Shown here: piece by piece, positions 10,704-25,628 of the stretch
How the letters are laid out: every line of letters begins with the position of its first letter
How positions within the stretch are numbered: position 1 is the first letter of the stretch
Assembly (NCBI GenBank): GCA_030142905.1
Contig: JASJOG010000096.1
Span: 992,001-1,056,000, forward strand
Direction: 5' to 3'
Origin: Heliopora coerulea
Lineage: Eukaryota; Cnidaria; Anthozoa; Scleralcyonacea; Helioporidae
DNA length: 64,000 nt
Notes under the pieces: generated by a model
What the model saw: the letters and a program-made list of their open reading frames with translations, nothing else
What the model was told of the DNA's origin: nothing
Databases searched by the model: none
Position numbers and translations under genes: made by a program

Positions 10704-13700
10704 GTATGTATTCGTACACATGTCTTCCCAGATTTTATGAAGTCCTGCTTAGTTCTCCTCATGACATTTCCTAAAACAAACCTGGTCAGTTACCTCAAGG
10801 GCGGCGGAAACACGGGGACTAGGGTACTATTACCCCCCCCCCCCCCCCAGAGGAAGCATCTAAGGGGTCTAAGTCCACCTACCCTGCACAGAATCACATA
10901 AGGCCGGGAGAGGTACTTCTGTTATCTGTCAACTACCAAAAAGCTAAACTTACTAATTGTTAGGTGTAAATATAGAAGAAAGCAAATTCCGAAAAACAAG
11001 GTCATTTTTTACTGTTTTCATCTTTTGTAAACTTAAATCTTAACTTGAAAGATGACCTTGTTTTTTGTAATGTGTAAACATTGATTTATATGCAATATAA
11101 GGTTATGGTCATTCTTGTTCTCTGGCTTGGAGCATCTTTTACACAGTATCCCAATATTTGGGCTGCACCCAAGACCTATCAAGAGTCTACAGCCACACCC
11201 CTTTAGCTGGTAGCTTTGCTGCCCAGCCCCCCCCCCCTACTTTCTAACATGTTCTGCCAGTAAACTACCTCAATAACTTAGCCAGAGAGAGAGACAGGCA
11301 GTTGGCATCCTGAGAATTTTAAACCTTGTAAGAGTCAATCTGAAGGACATTACTGTGTTTAGGAAAGATATAATGACAATTCATCCACTGTTAAGTACAA
11401 TGTAGCTTGTATTGCAAGTATTTAGTGTAATATGGAGTTATTCACATGATGATCATGTTGCAGCTTTGGTATGCCTGTGTACAGTTTATGAAACTGCTTA
11501 CTATAACATGCCTCATTTCTACATTTCATCATCTCCTCCAAAGTCATTTACTTCTTAAACATCATACAGTACAATACTTCCTAGACCAGTTTCAAACATT
11601 TTAAATGAGGTGCAAATGGTTTCACATTAACAGTCTGACTGGCATTTGGTGTTCAGCTGGCATGTTAATTATTATTTTGTTATTAATAAATGGCCCCTTA
11701 GAGAATGGCAATAGCCATGATTATACCTTGCTGGATATCTATTCTGTTAATGTTTTACTCTGAACCTGGTCAGATAATTTTACTTGCCAAAGGCAGCTCT
11801 CTGGAGAGGACAGAGGTATGGTAAGCCCAACTCACATAGCTTCTTTCTGCATTGAAGTAGGTTTTTTATTATTTCACTCTTGCAAATGCCAAATAATTTC
11901 ACTTACGTAAGGTAAATAGGTTCAAAAAAATTCCAGAAACTATTTGATTAAAATTAATACCCTTAAACCTACCAATTTTTTGGTCTATTTTAAAATGACA
12001 ATATTGCTTGAAATTTTAAACCATAAGAGACCTTTACTATTTTTACCTGTGGTGGAGATGGGACTTTTATTTGTGTTGTATGTACGTATTGATTGGGTCT
12101 TGCCAGATTCTCTTTATATCTAATTTGGATTTTTCAGTTGAATTGCTAGAGGCAATCATTTATGTACTGTTGAATCAAAACAGTTTTGTCATCCAAGACC
12201 CATGATTTTAATAATGTTAATGGGAGGTTAACCTCGTATAAGTAATTTGATAAAGCTGGCCAAAGGGTCTCCAAAAGAATAGGTGTTAGACAATTAAGTA
12301 TCAAGCCTTTTTTTTTGCAAAGAAAAATGATATGTTAATTGTCTAAAATGATTGTATTAACTTGCTATGATTATAAAATTGCTTTACCATTTGGGCAGTG
12401 GTGAAGCTAAGCATAGCAACAGGATCATGGCATACAAATGTAAAATTCTACATAATATGTAGATATCAACCAAAACATATTCATAACATTATTTTGTTGT
12501 AATTTCTTGTCATGCTAAGCATAAACACTACTTTGACCACTAATTCTTGCATTTTGATAAAGTTATCATTCCACTGGTGGATGTAGCTGTGTATGAGATG
12601 ATTGCCAAATATCATAAAGCATTTTAAATTTGTATATCATGACTCGTTGTTATGCTATATGCTCAGGTAATGTTAGATTTGCATAGCATGACCAGTAGCT
12701 ACTGCATGCTTAGCTTTACAATTTTGTTTGGGGATACTGTTTGGAAAAGTTGCATGAAAAAGTTGGGAAATTAAAAAATCATCCTGCCAGGATAATGACT
12801 GGAGACAGGTACAGCATTAAATAATGTCAAATTAAGTATTATAATGCAAATTAGACTGTGCTACACTAATTTCCTTGGAAGAAGGGATGCTGAAAATGTG
12901 ATCATGGTGCATGTAAAAATGGGAAATTTCAGGTGAAGTACCATCAGGGGTGTAGGAAGCTGCTTGAAATTAAGGGTCCAGGTCTGAAGCAAAATTTATG
13001 TTCCGGGTGGATGTGTTTTTGGTAAATGTTTGCATTGACTTTAGTGTTGGTGATGCAAAGACCACTTACAGCTAGTTACACTTATGGTAAGGAATGTTAC
13101 ACTGGATTGCTAATTTATACATTAAAAGACCAACTATTTACAATTATAAAATGTTGTGGCTTTTTAACCTTTAATTTGAATGGTACTAAAATTGACCATA
13201 TGTTTATCTGGGTCTTAACAACATATGCAGGCAGCTCTAAAGTATAATAAAGTATCAATCATAGTTAATACTATGTGCAGTAGATTAGATTTTTAAATAT
13301 TTTTAATTTTAATTTTGAAATGCTAGTGCATGTGATGGAAAAAATCAAAAGTACTTTCTACACTATTACCATATCTGTTTTTAAGAGGGGCTGAAAGATA
13401 TGATGGCCCCCCTAAATATGATGTTGGGGAGGCATGGCCCCTGTGGCCCCCCATCCACCTCCTACACCACTGAGTACCATCATATAGAAATTACAGGCTT
13501 TGCTATATAAAGCATGTCATCACATGTGCATCACTCAGTGCACCTCGATAACCGACTATATTGATAGTTTTGCTTGAAATGAGAAATGATTGAAGACAAC
13601 TTTAGTTTATCTTTTGTTGAACATGAGAATCAGACAAATGTCCTTTATCATATTCTCTATTCAATTTATGCTCATGACACATGCAGCTTCACTAATGTGA

Positions 13701-16700
13701 TGGCATTCAGTTGATGTTTATGTGCATTTGATGTGAGAAAAGTTTTTGGTAACTCACTACATCATTTGTTACTGGAAAGCTGAGCTTTGGAATAAATTAC
13801 CTTTAGATCATAAAAGTAAAGGATTTTCTTTTGTGAGAGTTTTAGCTACATTACTGGGTATAAAGACATGTTGTCATATTTACTGTAAGTTGAACACTAG
13901 GTATCTATACTGTATTTAGAAGACTAGGTACAGGTAGGTGTTTAGTTTAATCTCATAAATGTTAAAGCTATTGTACATGTACACTGTGTTTCTAAAGGCT
14001 CATTATTTTTATTTGAATAATGTCAAACTGTAAGATTTGGCCTTGTTGCATCAAATCAGCACCCTAGTGCAGTGTATCTGATGTCTTTGGTGACTCTGTA
14101 AATTGTACAGTAGATTAAGCTTTTCTTATTATGTCCCTTACTAAGAACTTCATACTAGTAATCATCACAGGTTAACCTAATAGGCACATTTTTATTACAA
14201 GATATACTGTAATGTTTGGTTTATTTTTCATTTCTTCCATTTTCCAGTCATCAAATTCACAGGTTTAAAAACTTAGTCATTTACAATGTCTCGTGAAATT
14301 GTTCTTTTCATAAGTCCTTTTTAAATTTGACACTGGAAAGACATGTAAAGGTTTTCCCTCAGTAGACTTAAGAGCAAACTGCAAATTTCTTAATATTTCT
14401 CTCAAGTTATTTTAAAAAGATGAAATCCTCTGAAACTGGCATACATATTCTACTTTATGTATCTAAGGTAATGTGTTTCTTCTCCTGTACTATAGGCATT
14501 TTATTATGAAGAACTGGGGCAACTACCAAGAGTTGGGAAAGAAACAAATTCTAGACCTGAAAATGAGGTGAGAGAACATTGTTAAAATTTTCCATAAATA
14601 ATTTCCATAATTACTAACTATCTTCCAATCACTTGATGGGAATGTTCTAATGAGGTAAATTGATTGATATGTATGATTTATGCTGCAAGAACTGTTGGAA
14701 TTGAAATGTTCTTCTTTCAATGTGCACCTTACCAAATCATGCCATGGTTACAGTACAGTAGCAAATCATAATTGCATGTAGCATTAGGAAATTAAGTTTA
14801 TTAGTCTAGTTCACAGTGCCTTAGAGATACATATACTGAAGATAGAATGCACGGTTAAATCTAGATTGTTTTTTCATTTAATCAGGTGGTTACGGAGAAG
14901 CTAATCATTGAGGAAGAAGAGGAAGATGATGAGAAAGAAGAGGAGGAAGGTTGTACTCAAATTTTTTGATGTGTTTTTTAAATTCCATGTTTCACTAAAA
15001 CTGGCGCGTGCTCTTGTTAATGGCGCATGATATGTGGGAACCAAATGTAAAACACTAACGGTCACATGAAATAACTTCTCATTGATAGTAACTGATCAAT
15101 ATTAAAGTTATTAATTTCGTATTTACGTTCCTAAACAAACTAAGGTTAACCCGGGATAAGACGAACATGTAAACTAAAAGAAAGTTTCCTTCCAAAATAG
15201 ATACATCGTCGTTTCTGTGTAAGGGAAGTCTAAGTGAGAAAAGTCCGCATCCAAATTGTTGCTACTTGTGCTTCCTGTAGACTAACCCAGTTCTGTACCA
15301 AGAGGGGTCCACTGGGGCACTTACCCCGGGCGCAAAATTTTGTGGGGCGACATTTTCAGAACCCAAAATTTGACTTTCTTTGGTCTTTTTTCTAGATTTA
15401 AAAGTATTTTGCAAAGCTCAACAAAATATTAAATCAGTGTCTCGAAGTCTCATTGTTAATTGACGACGTTCCTGTCGTCAAAGCTCGGAAGCACTTGTTT
15501 CAAATTTTCTATTACAATCAGAGTAATAAAAACAAAAAGCACAAAAAACAGTTGTTTCTATAGAAGTACCTCGTTTAGTTGTCCGGTAGTACTGGTATAC
15601 AATTATAATAAATTTAAGGGGCTTGGGGTAGGTTAGAGGGCCGGGGGGGGCGCCTTCAACATTACTTGCTCCAAGGGTCTGAGATCTCGTATGGTGCATT
15701 CTTTCTCGCGTCAATGCTGTAACGCATTGTATTTAGGCCAAACAGCCCGCCACTAGCACACAAGAGTCTCTGATCACTTGGGAATCTCTGCTTTGACGGG
15801 GGAAAAACGCGTTAATCCCTCGCCTTCAAGCATCCTTTCTCTTCCGTGCCAAACTGATCACACCTCTTCCATAAACGACTTTCAGATTCTCTCATCTTGC
15901 TCCTTCCCTTCTAAGCTTCTTATCCGAGAAAGTTTACTTATTCGTAAACTTAGTTGTTTTCTAAAAAACAAACCTCAGTTCTATTTCCCTGTCTCTGTTT
16001 TAACTACACATTCTTTAGTATCATCATCCTTCATCTTTTACATTCGCAATGTGTCGCTACCTTTCCTTTTATTACTTACCTCACTAATTAACTCTACAGC
16101 TTGTAATATAACCCTTCCTGTTACTTATACATCAGATGATGTCGCGTGTCGCGACGAAAAGTTAGTTGCTTGCTCAATAAATTATGCTTTAAATTATCAA
16201 ATGTTCTGGCTTTATTCTGCGTTATATACTGGGTATTAATATTCGTTCTTCGCATAATTTGCCCCGGGCGAATTACCATCTAGGTACGGCTCTGGACTAG
16301 CTTGCTAGTAAAGTTTTTATGGTGTTCGTAATCGCGGGGAAAATGGAAGGGATGTTTGCCGGAATCCGATACTTAGTTTTCATGTCGCGCTTTTGTGAAG
16401 TTGCTTTAGCAATTTAGTTAAAAACACAAGAGACTTGTGTGAAATACTGAGGCGATGCTCTGTATCTTGTCAAAAGATCCCATGTCGCAAAACTTCCTTT
16501 TCATAAGTGACCGAAGGAACAAGAATTGGTCTTTAGCGCAAGTAAGTGCTGAATGTGAAGACGAGTTCTTAACGCTGCTCCGAATGCGTCAGAAAAACGA
16601 CGTAACGTACCGAACGGTAAAATCAACAAGGTTTTTTAATTAAATCTTTATTTGCAAAGAACAACAAACTGAACGTTCTCTCATAAAGGAAACCTGGTTA

Positions 16701-19700
16701 CAACTGAAACTTCCGCACAATACGCATCAATTGAAACTCTGTGCATCTGATAACTTAGAAACGAAGAAATTTCCTTTAAACAACAGCAAATTCGCCACGA
16801 GTTTTACAAAGGATAAATAGCGTTGGCTGCGCGATTGCTCCAATGGTTTTGCGCCCCTGTGAGATAGCCGAAATAAACGTGACTCCACCTATTGATTAAA
16901 CTTATATTTTTCTAAATTGATTTTCTTTTTACATTAGTATTATGAATATATATTATGAAGTGCTCTTTTTTCGGTGGTTTTGCCTGAGATCAGACTATAC
17001 AGTATTTCCTTCGTTTCCATAGGCATTCCATTTCAATTTCATTTCTAGTTTACTTCTAGTTCTTTGTAACTGGGTCATTAATCCCGCATTAACTATCGTG
17101 AAACGACATCGTGCAACATTCCAATGTAAACTTTAGGAGGAATATCTCAGAACATATATCTTTAAGTTAGTTTTTACCTTAAGTGTTCATGTTTTCACAT
17201 TCATGTAGCTGCAGTACATCCTGCTGATGAGGAGCTTCCTGAACATGTTCCATTCGTCTTGGTTGGTGCTGGTACGGCATCGTTTGCTGCTTACAGAGCC
17301 ATAAAGAAAGAACATCCTGACTCAAAGGTACAGTACAGTACTCAGTAAATGGTTTGAATACCGGTTTTGTAGACAAAATTGTTTTACGTTCGTCCAGATT
17401 TTTGTTTACAGTAGATTTAACCCTTTCTGGTCCGTACCCGACTCTTTAATTTTACTCCGGATAACGCCAGACAATTTTACTCGTCAACGGGAGACGTCTT
17501 GGACAGGAAATTGTTAAGTACGGTTTCCCATACCGAGACCATCTTCAGAGACGTTACTGATGGCAATCGGTGGAAAAGTTTTTATGTCACGTAAACATCG
17601 TGTAGACCTGTTTGTTTGCGTGGGATCTCGCGGCGGAAATATTCCTGGTCTTTCAGAAATCTCGCATACGTTCTGGTAATTTGCGGCAAACATTGATTGC
17701 GTTCTTTTCAAGATTCGTGTGCCAACTTACAAGAAAGCATCGTTGATGACAGTTTGAAGCAAAATCCAGGCAAGTTGCACTCTCTCAGTTTACCTCACTT
17801 TCACTTTTCATGTGATGAACAGCTATGGTGTCGGTCTTATTACCCAACACAGTGCAACCTTTCTGCTCGTTAATCTTGGCCCTCAGGTTTTGGCCGGTTT
17901 CTTCGATATTGGTGACTGGGCAGTCTGCACATTTTACCCTGCCGATCGCTACTTGAACCTCAGCAAAGATCTGGATGAAGGTTCAACAATATTAAAGTAC
18001 ATTACTGCTGAATAGTAACTGAATGAAAAAGACCCTTTCCGCCTTGAAAAACAAGCGGAAGTAAACGTAATCCATGTAACTATGCATCATTAATTCTGTT
18101 CTTGAAATTTTCATGTTTCTTTAATAAATTGTTCAAGTGCACCTAACCCTCGAAATTTCTCTCGGCGAAGGTCTTTCGTCGGAGTGAAACGTAATAGTGA
18201 AATCAAAACTAAGCGAGGTTATAATCATGCGCCAAAAAAATAGCCAATCGACTGCGAATGTCCATAACAAAATAATTAATGAGATGTAACCAGGGAAAGT
18301 CGTTTGCTATTTTAACTGTCGATAAGCAAACCGGGAGGTGACGAATGTGGTATATATGTGTTTTGGCAGTACACAACCCTTTGGCTTTTTCTATGTGATA
18401 AACAGCTGCTTACGCAGCACTCCTTTTATATTACTGTAAAAAAATTAGTTTATTTATTTCACCGGTAGTCTGGTTCGGACTGCAAGTGAGCAATGACGCG
18501 ACATCCTGAGTTCTTTTTTGTCGAAGCTCATGGTAATTCTCTACTCTGATTGGCTGTCGGGTTGAGTGTCAAATGACAACGTCACACTCAGTCTCCCTAG
18601 AATTTCTTCGGCATCCTTTTTTTTCCTCCTATAGTAAATGCGTTCTTTCACGATGTGCATGCAATATATGTTCTCCGCTAACTCCCCTGTGAGTAGTTTC
18701 CATAGAATTTGAACTATTTCTGCCATCCAGGTTCTTATTATTGGTAAAGAGAAACAAGCACCCTATATGAGACCTCCTTTATCTAAAGAACTGTGGTATA
18801 GTGATGATCCAGATACGATGAAAACATTGAGATATAAGCAATGGAGTGGCAAAGAAAGAAGGTATGTGTTCGTGAATCAGCCAAATATAGAAATAACAAA
18901 ATGGTCTTCTGACGAAGAGCCATTACTTGAAGCATTGCCATTCTTAATACGGATCTAGCTCTTTCTTTTTTTTCTGTTTGCTTCATTCCTACGCAGTTAC
19001 ATCTTCTGTGAGAAAACATTGCTATTATAGGTACATTTACTATTGCCCGACTTGGGCCAGGGAGGACCGGAATCGTTCTCGACAACCAGAATTTTGTAGT
19101 TTGGTGTGTAATTAAACAGTTAGGGAAGGAGAGCAAAACACCCTCCCTCCGAAATTCTTGAAACCAAAAATAGCCGACACAGTTATGGTTTATTACAAAT
19201 GTGCGGAAGTTTTAGGATTTAGAGCACCTAAACGGCAACTCAATCTAGCCTAACTCCTATCTCCAGAAACCAGAATAACTGTTATCTCAATATTAATGAC
19301 GATACGCCATTTCATCGTATAATGAAATGAAAAGTCCAAACCACTTTTAAGTCTATCTCCAGGTTGGCTAGACTGGGTTGCCGTTCAGGTGCTCTAAATC
19401 CTAAAATCTCTGCACATTTGTAACAAACCATATCTGTGTCGGCTATTTTTGGTTTCAAAAATTCCGGAGGGAGGGTGCTTTGCTCTCCCTCCCTAATTTT
19501 TTAAATACACACCAGACTCAAAAAGTTTTTAATTAAACAAGAAATTTTTTAATTACTCACCAAACTGAACGGCAACCCAGTCTAGGCAACCTGGAGATAG
19601 CCTGAAAGCCTTTCTGTACAGAGTTCTGTACTGATGATTTCCAGTCAATATCAGAATGCCAGACTTTCCCCAAGTTTTTCCAGACTTTTTCGTTTCTTGA

Positions 19701-22700
19701 AGAGAAACACTGTCAAGTTTCTAGGTTCTTGCTGGTGTACTGTTTCTACTCCTGTCTCCAAAAGCCAGAGTAACTGTTCTCTTAATACTAAAACCGATGT
19801 AACATGGTTCAGACGACCAAGAAGTTGGTCCAAACCACTTTTAAGTCTAGATAAGACGGCTAGATCATCTGCAAACATCGGCGAGCCGTAAAATCTACAA
19901 CCAAGTTTTTGAGTTTGGTGTGTATTTAAAAAATTAGGGAAGGAGAACAAAACACCCTTCTTCCTGAATTCTTGAAACCAAAAATAGCCGGCACAGGTAT
20001 GGTTTACTACATATGGGCTTTTCATGTTAATTGAGAACAAACTTTAATCCTTAGTGACCACGTGCAAATCGACACACATAACACGTCATGCTTTCATTTT
20101 ATATCAATTTCAATTATGTTTATAAATCTGAAGGTCCTTGGAATGCCGTGATTTTGATATCTCGTCAACATCGAAGGCAGCAAATCCTATGCTTTCTCTA
20201 CTCGGAAAAAAAAATGAGTGTGTTATATATTTTTCGACAAATGTATGTAAATATACATATTTTAAAGAAAAAGCAAACATTTACCTTAGTTTTATAGATT
20301 CACGAGAGTGAGGTAGTGTTGTAAGAAGATTTTCATACATCACTTAAAACGATGACTTGAAAATGCCATTTAAAAGATCCAATGACGTGTAAAGTTTTGG
20401 AAAATATATTGTAAATGAATTTTTCAAAAATGCCAGTACAGGAATTTATCAATATGTAGCTGTAGTGCATGCTGTAAAAATAATATTACTTTTTTTAAAC
20501 AAGCTTTCAACCAAACAGTTATTACAAAAACAAATAATAATATGGACTAAAAATCACGGTCTAATAGGAATTGAATCTGGCTGGAAAAAGTTAGTTCTGG
20601 CTGATAATCTGGCTCAGGAACCAATAAAACGATAGGACGGGCCCTGGACTTTGTATGTATGATAATAAATGTTATTGCACGGATAGTCGTGAAAAATGCT
20701 GCCCAAAAGTATTTGAATGTTAATTAAAGCGTTAGTGGCTAATGTGTAAATATGAAATGCCAACATCAAGTTTGAATGAAGTCCTGACTTGACGGACTTT
20801 ATACGTCTCATAAAAAGTATAATAGCTGTCAGCATTATTTCAAATGTGGCCTCCGACATTCGTAGTCAGCATATGAACCAAGTAGCACGTAAAAGGACTA
20901 AAGGTGGCCATTGAAGCTGTACCCTAGTTGTGAGCCCGGCAAAAATGCACAATTCAAAATGGTGGATATACTAATGATGTCAATGAAAATAACATTGTTT
21001 TGATTTGTTTTTTTTCGAGTGAAAAAAAAGGACTTGGAGAAGAGAATTTGAAATTTCATAACCATATATATAGAAATTATAGATATAAATATAGAAATTG
21101 AAATATATTACTCATGTCGTGTAAAGGAAGTCTTCAGATTACAGTTGGTTAGTATCAGGTTCTGCTCAACCAGAATACGTGGTGAGTTTTCAATCCTATG
21201 TATCTGTTCTGAACGTGGTTTTTATAGGGAGTTTTGCGTATTGGCCGAATTTAAGTTGGCTTTGTGATTGACTTTGTGAATTTTTTCTTCGAACAGTGTG
21301 TTTTATGAAGATGATGATTATTTCTGTAAACCAAGCGAACTGATGTCAAAGGAAGAAGGAGCAGTTGCACTGTTGACAAGAACTGAGGTTAACTAAACAA
21401 ATAATGTCTACGATCCATGAGGCTGAGTTTGAAAGATCACTGCAGCCGTCTCATTCTTTGTATATCTTTACCTGATCCTTCGTATTACTTCTTATTTTGA
21501 CTCCTTCCTCCACCATAGTTATATTTTCTTTAAAGCAAATGGTTTGAACCCGGGAGAATCGGTGCATGTTGTTGATAGTAGATCGTCCAGGTTACTATAG
21601 TCTTGAGAAAGACTTGGTGACTTTACCCTTTATTTACGACTTTACCCTTTATTTCAGTCATCCTGATATTTTTATTATCTTTCATTCTATCCCGTTATCC
21701 TTACTTTTTTTTTACTCTTCTCTTTCGTCATTCTCTCGTGTTTCTTTCTTTTATCGCTGATTTACTCTTTATCTTGACCTTTACTACATTTCCAGTTGTT
21801 GCTCGCTCAGAATATTCTTTTCTTGTAAAACGTACTGTTTATAATCGACCCAGGTTGTTGAAGTTGATCCAAGAAATCATAAAGTTAAATTACATAATGG
21901 AAAGGAAATAAAATATGGCAAACTTCTGTTGGCAACAGGTAAAATTTTCCTTGTATCACTTAGTTAAAAAATTGTATAAATTGTCCTACACCTTAGTTTA
22001 TGTTGACGGAGGTGAGCAATGTATTTCAAATCCTATATTGCTTCGTGTTACTGACAATAATGGTGATAAAACGTAAGTTTTAATCTCAATCTTTCCGGTT
22101 TTTTCTCATACAAATGAAAGCTGTCTGAGCTAAATTGTTTCAAGAGAACTTTCAAGAGGTTTCTCAGGTTAAACGGCTACTCAACTTGCCTTGTTGATAA
22201 ACGTTTTTAGGTAATTTTAGACAACGTTTTCTTGGCGAAACGTTCAGTACTCAACGCTCTCAAAAAAAAAGTTCTTTTATCTGTTCACCTTTCGCCATTA
22301 TCCACTTAACTCAAAACCGTAAACAAATTCTCGGAGTTTTCTCCTCAATCTTCCACCCTACCAAACGTTAATATGAATTTTTTTACTTTAGAGAACAGAG
22401 CTTCAAAGGGTCTAAGATCTCATGTCGTTTATTCTTTCTCGTACAAATGCTGTAGTGCATTATATCTGGGATAAACGACTCTCCTTTTACATAGACAAGT
22501 TTCTGCCATTTCTGGTAAAAATTTAACTGCGTCTTCCCCTCCTGGTATCTTAACACATCTTTTCCAAAACTGGCCATATTGTATTTCTTGATGACCTGAA
22601 AACCGTATCCTCCTGTCCTTCTCCAATTGAATTTATTGAGAGAGTCTCTTCATTTTCAAACTCAAACCGTGATGATTTTACTTGCAACTTTTGTAAACAC

Positions 22701-25584
22701 GTAGTTGTGTCTGATTGCACCAGTAGATCATTTTTTAAAATATATTTGCTAACTCAAAATGTTAAATCAGTGTCTCAACTTCTTATCGTCAATTCACGAT
22801 TTCGTAGCCGTAAAGGCTCGTTAGTGCCGTTTCAAATTTTCAATTACGAAACTAAACGAAGTCATGCCTTTGAAATAAAGTCGAAATATTAACGTAATCC
22901 TTTTCGTCTTTTCTTTAACTTAAATATTGAGCGTTTACAAGATGTTATTCTCTTTCTTGAAGTTGTCGGCTAGTAATGGATTTTGTGTTTCTCCATGACC
23001 ATTGTAAAGAACATTCAAGGCATTGTAGATCCTTAGTTCGGGGATGAGCCAGGGTACATATTTTGATTAAGTACTATCAAACTACAGTATTAAGGACGAT
23101 AACCCAAAAACATTGTTTTCCGTATGAGTCTGCAACTTTTCTTCCTGTCTGAAATATGGGTCTGAATTTATTTTGAGGAATATTTCTGTCAACCGTTCAC
23201 CTGCAGAAATCATTTAAAAATGACATTTATTGTAAGTAGTATCATGGGTGCCTGAGATGTGAATTGAGTAAGTACTTCTCCAAATTAGGCAAATCAACCT
23301 TATTTTGTACCAACCAGACAGAGTCTGAATTTTCAGCTGATTTCCAAAATAAGTCTGCAACTAAGTTGCCGAGTTGCCACAGAAATTTTTGGGGGGGCGA
23401 TAATGTACTGAAATACCAATTCACCCTTTTCTTGCTAGGCTACTGAAATTCTTTTAATAACCAGAATGTTAAAAATGGCTTTTCAGGGGCTTCCGACTCC
23501 ACCTAACATCGTAACCAAAGTATTTGAAGTGCCGCAAGCGGAAACCACTCCATTACTTTTGTCAAGAAATTTTACTCAGAAGTTCATATGTAGATTGTTG
23601 ATACCGAGATTGCCCTGAAAATTTTTTTCAATATCTGAAATACTTTTATGCGATAAAACTAAAATCCTTACAATGGAAGAATAATGGGAAGGGATCCTCT
23701 AGCGACCACCCCAGTGCCAAGGTTCCTTTTATCTCTTGTTCTGGTTGATTGGTTGAACTTTATTTAAACACACGAAGTCTGTTCATAATGCACTTCGTGT
23801 ACTCCAGAGTGTATCACATCCACACCAAAAATGAGCCCCTTGTGAAAAACATTAATTCGCCTGTAAATTCATAGCAGAACTTTCGTTCAGGTCTTTTTGT
23901 TCTTCGATGACATAGAATTGTTCCGTAAACTAGTGTTTTATCCAGGGCGGCGTGATTTTTTGGAGTGAAGGTTTTTCAGCATTTGCTGAGCTGAAGTACT
24001 TGGGTGAAAATTTCAATCTGGCTCCACCCATTCTCCACTGGCCAGGGAACGAAACCCTGGCCATCAACCTTATTTTTTTCATTCACAATGACAACTGTTG
24101 AACAGACTATATTTAGATTTTTCTCTTAAGGGGGAAGTCCAAAAAATTTGAAGGTTTTCGAAGAAGCTGACGAAACCACTAAAAGGAGGACAACGTTATT
24201 CAGATCAGTAAGCACTAGCTGAGTAAATATACTGGATGTTGTAGGTTCAGTTCCTTGTATATGTTTTCTGTAGTTTTATTTTTCTTTCTATCTTTATTCG
24301 TGTACTTAGAAAATGGGGTGACCTTATTCTTTGTCTTTTATTCAGATCGACGACCTTCGTTCACTTAATAAAGTTACCCAAAAAGCTAAATCAATCGCTG
24401 TCATTGGTGGTGGGTTCTTAGGAAGCGAACTTGCTTGTGCTCTGGGACACAGAGGTACGGAATTTTATATGTCTAGTAATTTTTTTCCCAAATCAGTACA
24501 ATCTGTTCTCCTTGACGTCAATCCGTTTTCTTACCTACGTTTTCCTAAGAACAGCAAGGAAAGCTGGAAAATTATTAATGAAATATCAAATCGACAATCT
24601 AAAATCACTACAATTAATAATCTACAAGTAGACGGAAACTATATAACCGGCGACAAAAACATCGCTGAAACTTTTAATCAATACTTCTCCAATATTGGTC
24701 CTAATCTAGCGAACAACATACCAAGTAATGATTTCGATCCCTTGATCTATATGACCCCGACACAAAACTTGTTTCACTTTACAACAATAACCCAAGAGGA
24801 TTTGAAATGTGTATTGAACCAAATGAAAACTAGCAAGTCAGCTGCACCTGACAAGATTTCAGCAAAATTACTAAAGGAAGCAAGTGACTCAATAATTGAG
24901 TATTTGGTTTATATTTTCAATTTATCGTTAGAAACAGGGATTTTCCCTGAAGATTTGAAAGTAGCTTGTGTCTCATCTATTCATAAAGCCGGATCTAGAT
25001 CTGATTGCGGAAATTATCGACCCATATCTGTTATTTCCGTAGTTGCAAAACTTATTGAAAAAATCGTTTATAATCAATTATCCTCTTTCCTAGGAACTAA
25101 CAAAATCATATCTCAGCAATCAGGCTTTCGGAAAAAACACTCGACAGAGACCGCACTTTTTCATTCCACAAACCAGTGGCTAGTCAATATGGATAATGGT
25201 CTTGAAGGGTTTAGCACCAAACTATTTGTCACAATTGTTCAACACATGTGATAACCACTATTATAACTTACGGAGTAATAACACCAAACTTATATTAAAT
25301 AAGCCAAAAACTGACTTCCTAAAGAGAAGTTTTTCCTATAGAGGAGCTGTGTGTTGGAACAGGTTAGATGAACATATAGTAAACAATATTAATACAAAGA
25401 CCTTGAAAACATTCAAAAATCTGTTAGCTAACCAGTGATAGTTCACTTATTTTATTTTGTAAATAGCTATATATAGTTTGAAATACAGGTATGTAATATA
25501 TTAGCTTAACGTTTGTAAGTAGAAATTTACACGGCCCTTTGAATAGCAGACTATCTGAAAGACTACCGTGTTTAAATAACATTA

Positions 25585-25628
<44 letters not shown>

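Noticed and set aside
10704..10901. Open extension of AIFM1 exon 1
   Set aside because: A good donor at 10704, the end of the membrane segment and phase-correct exon 2 show the extension is intron; it includes a C homopolymer.
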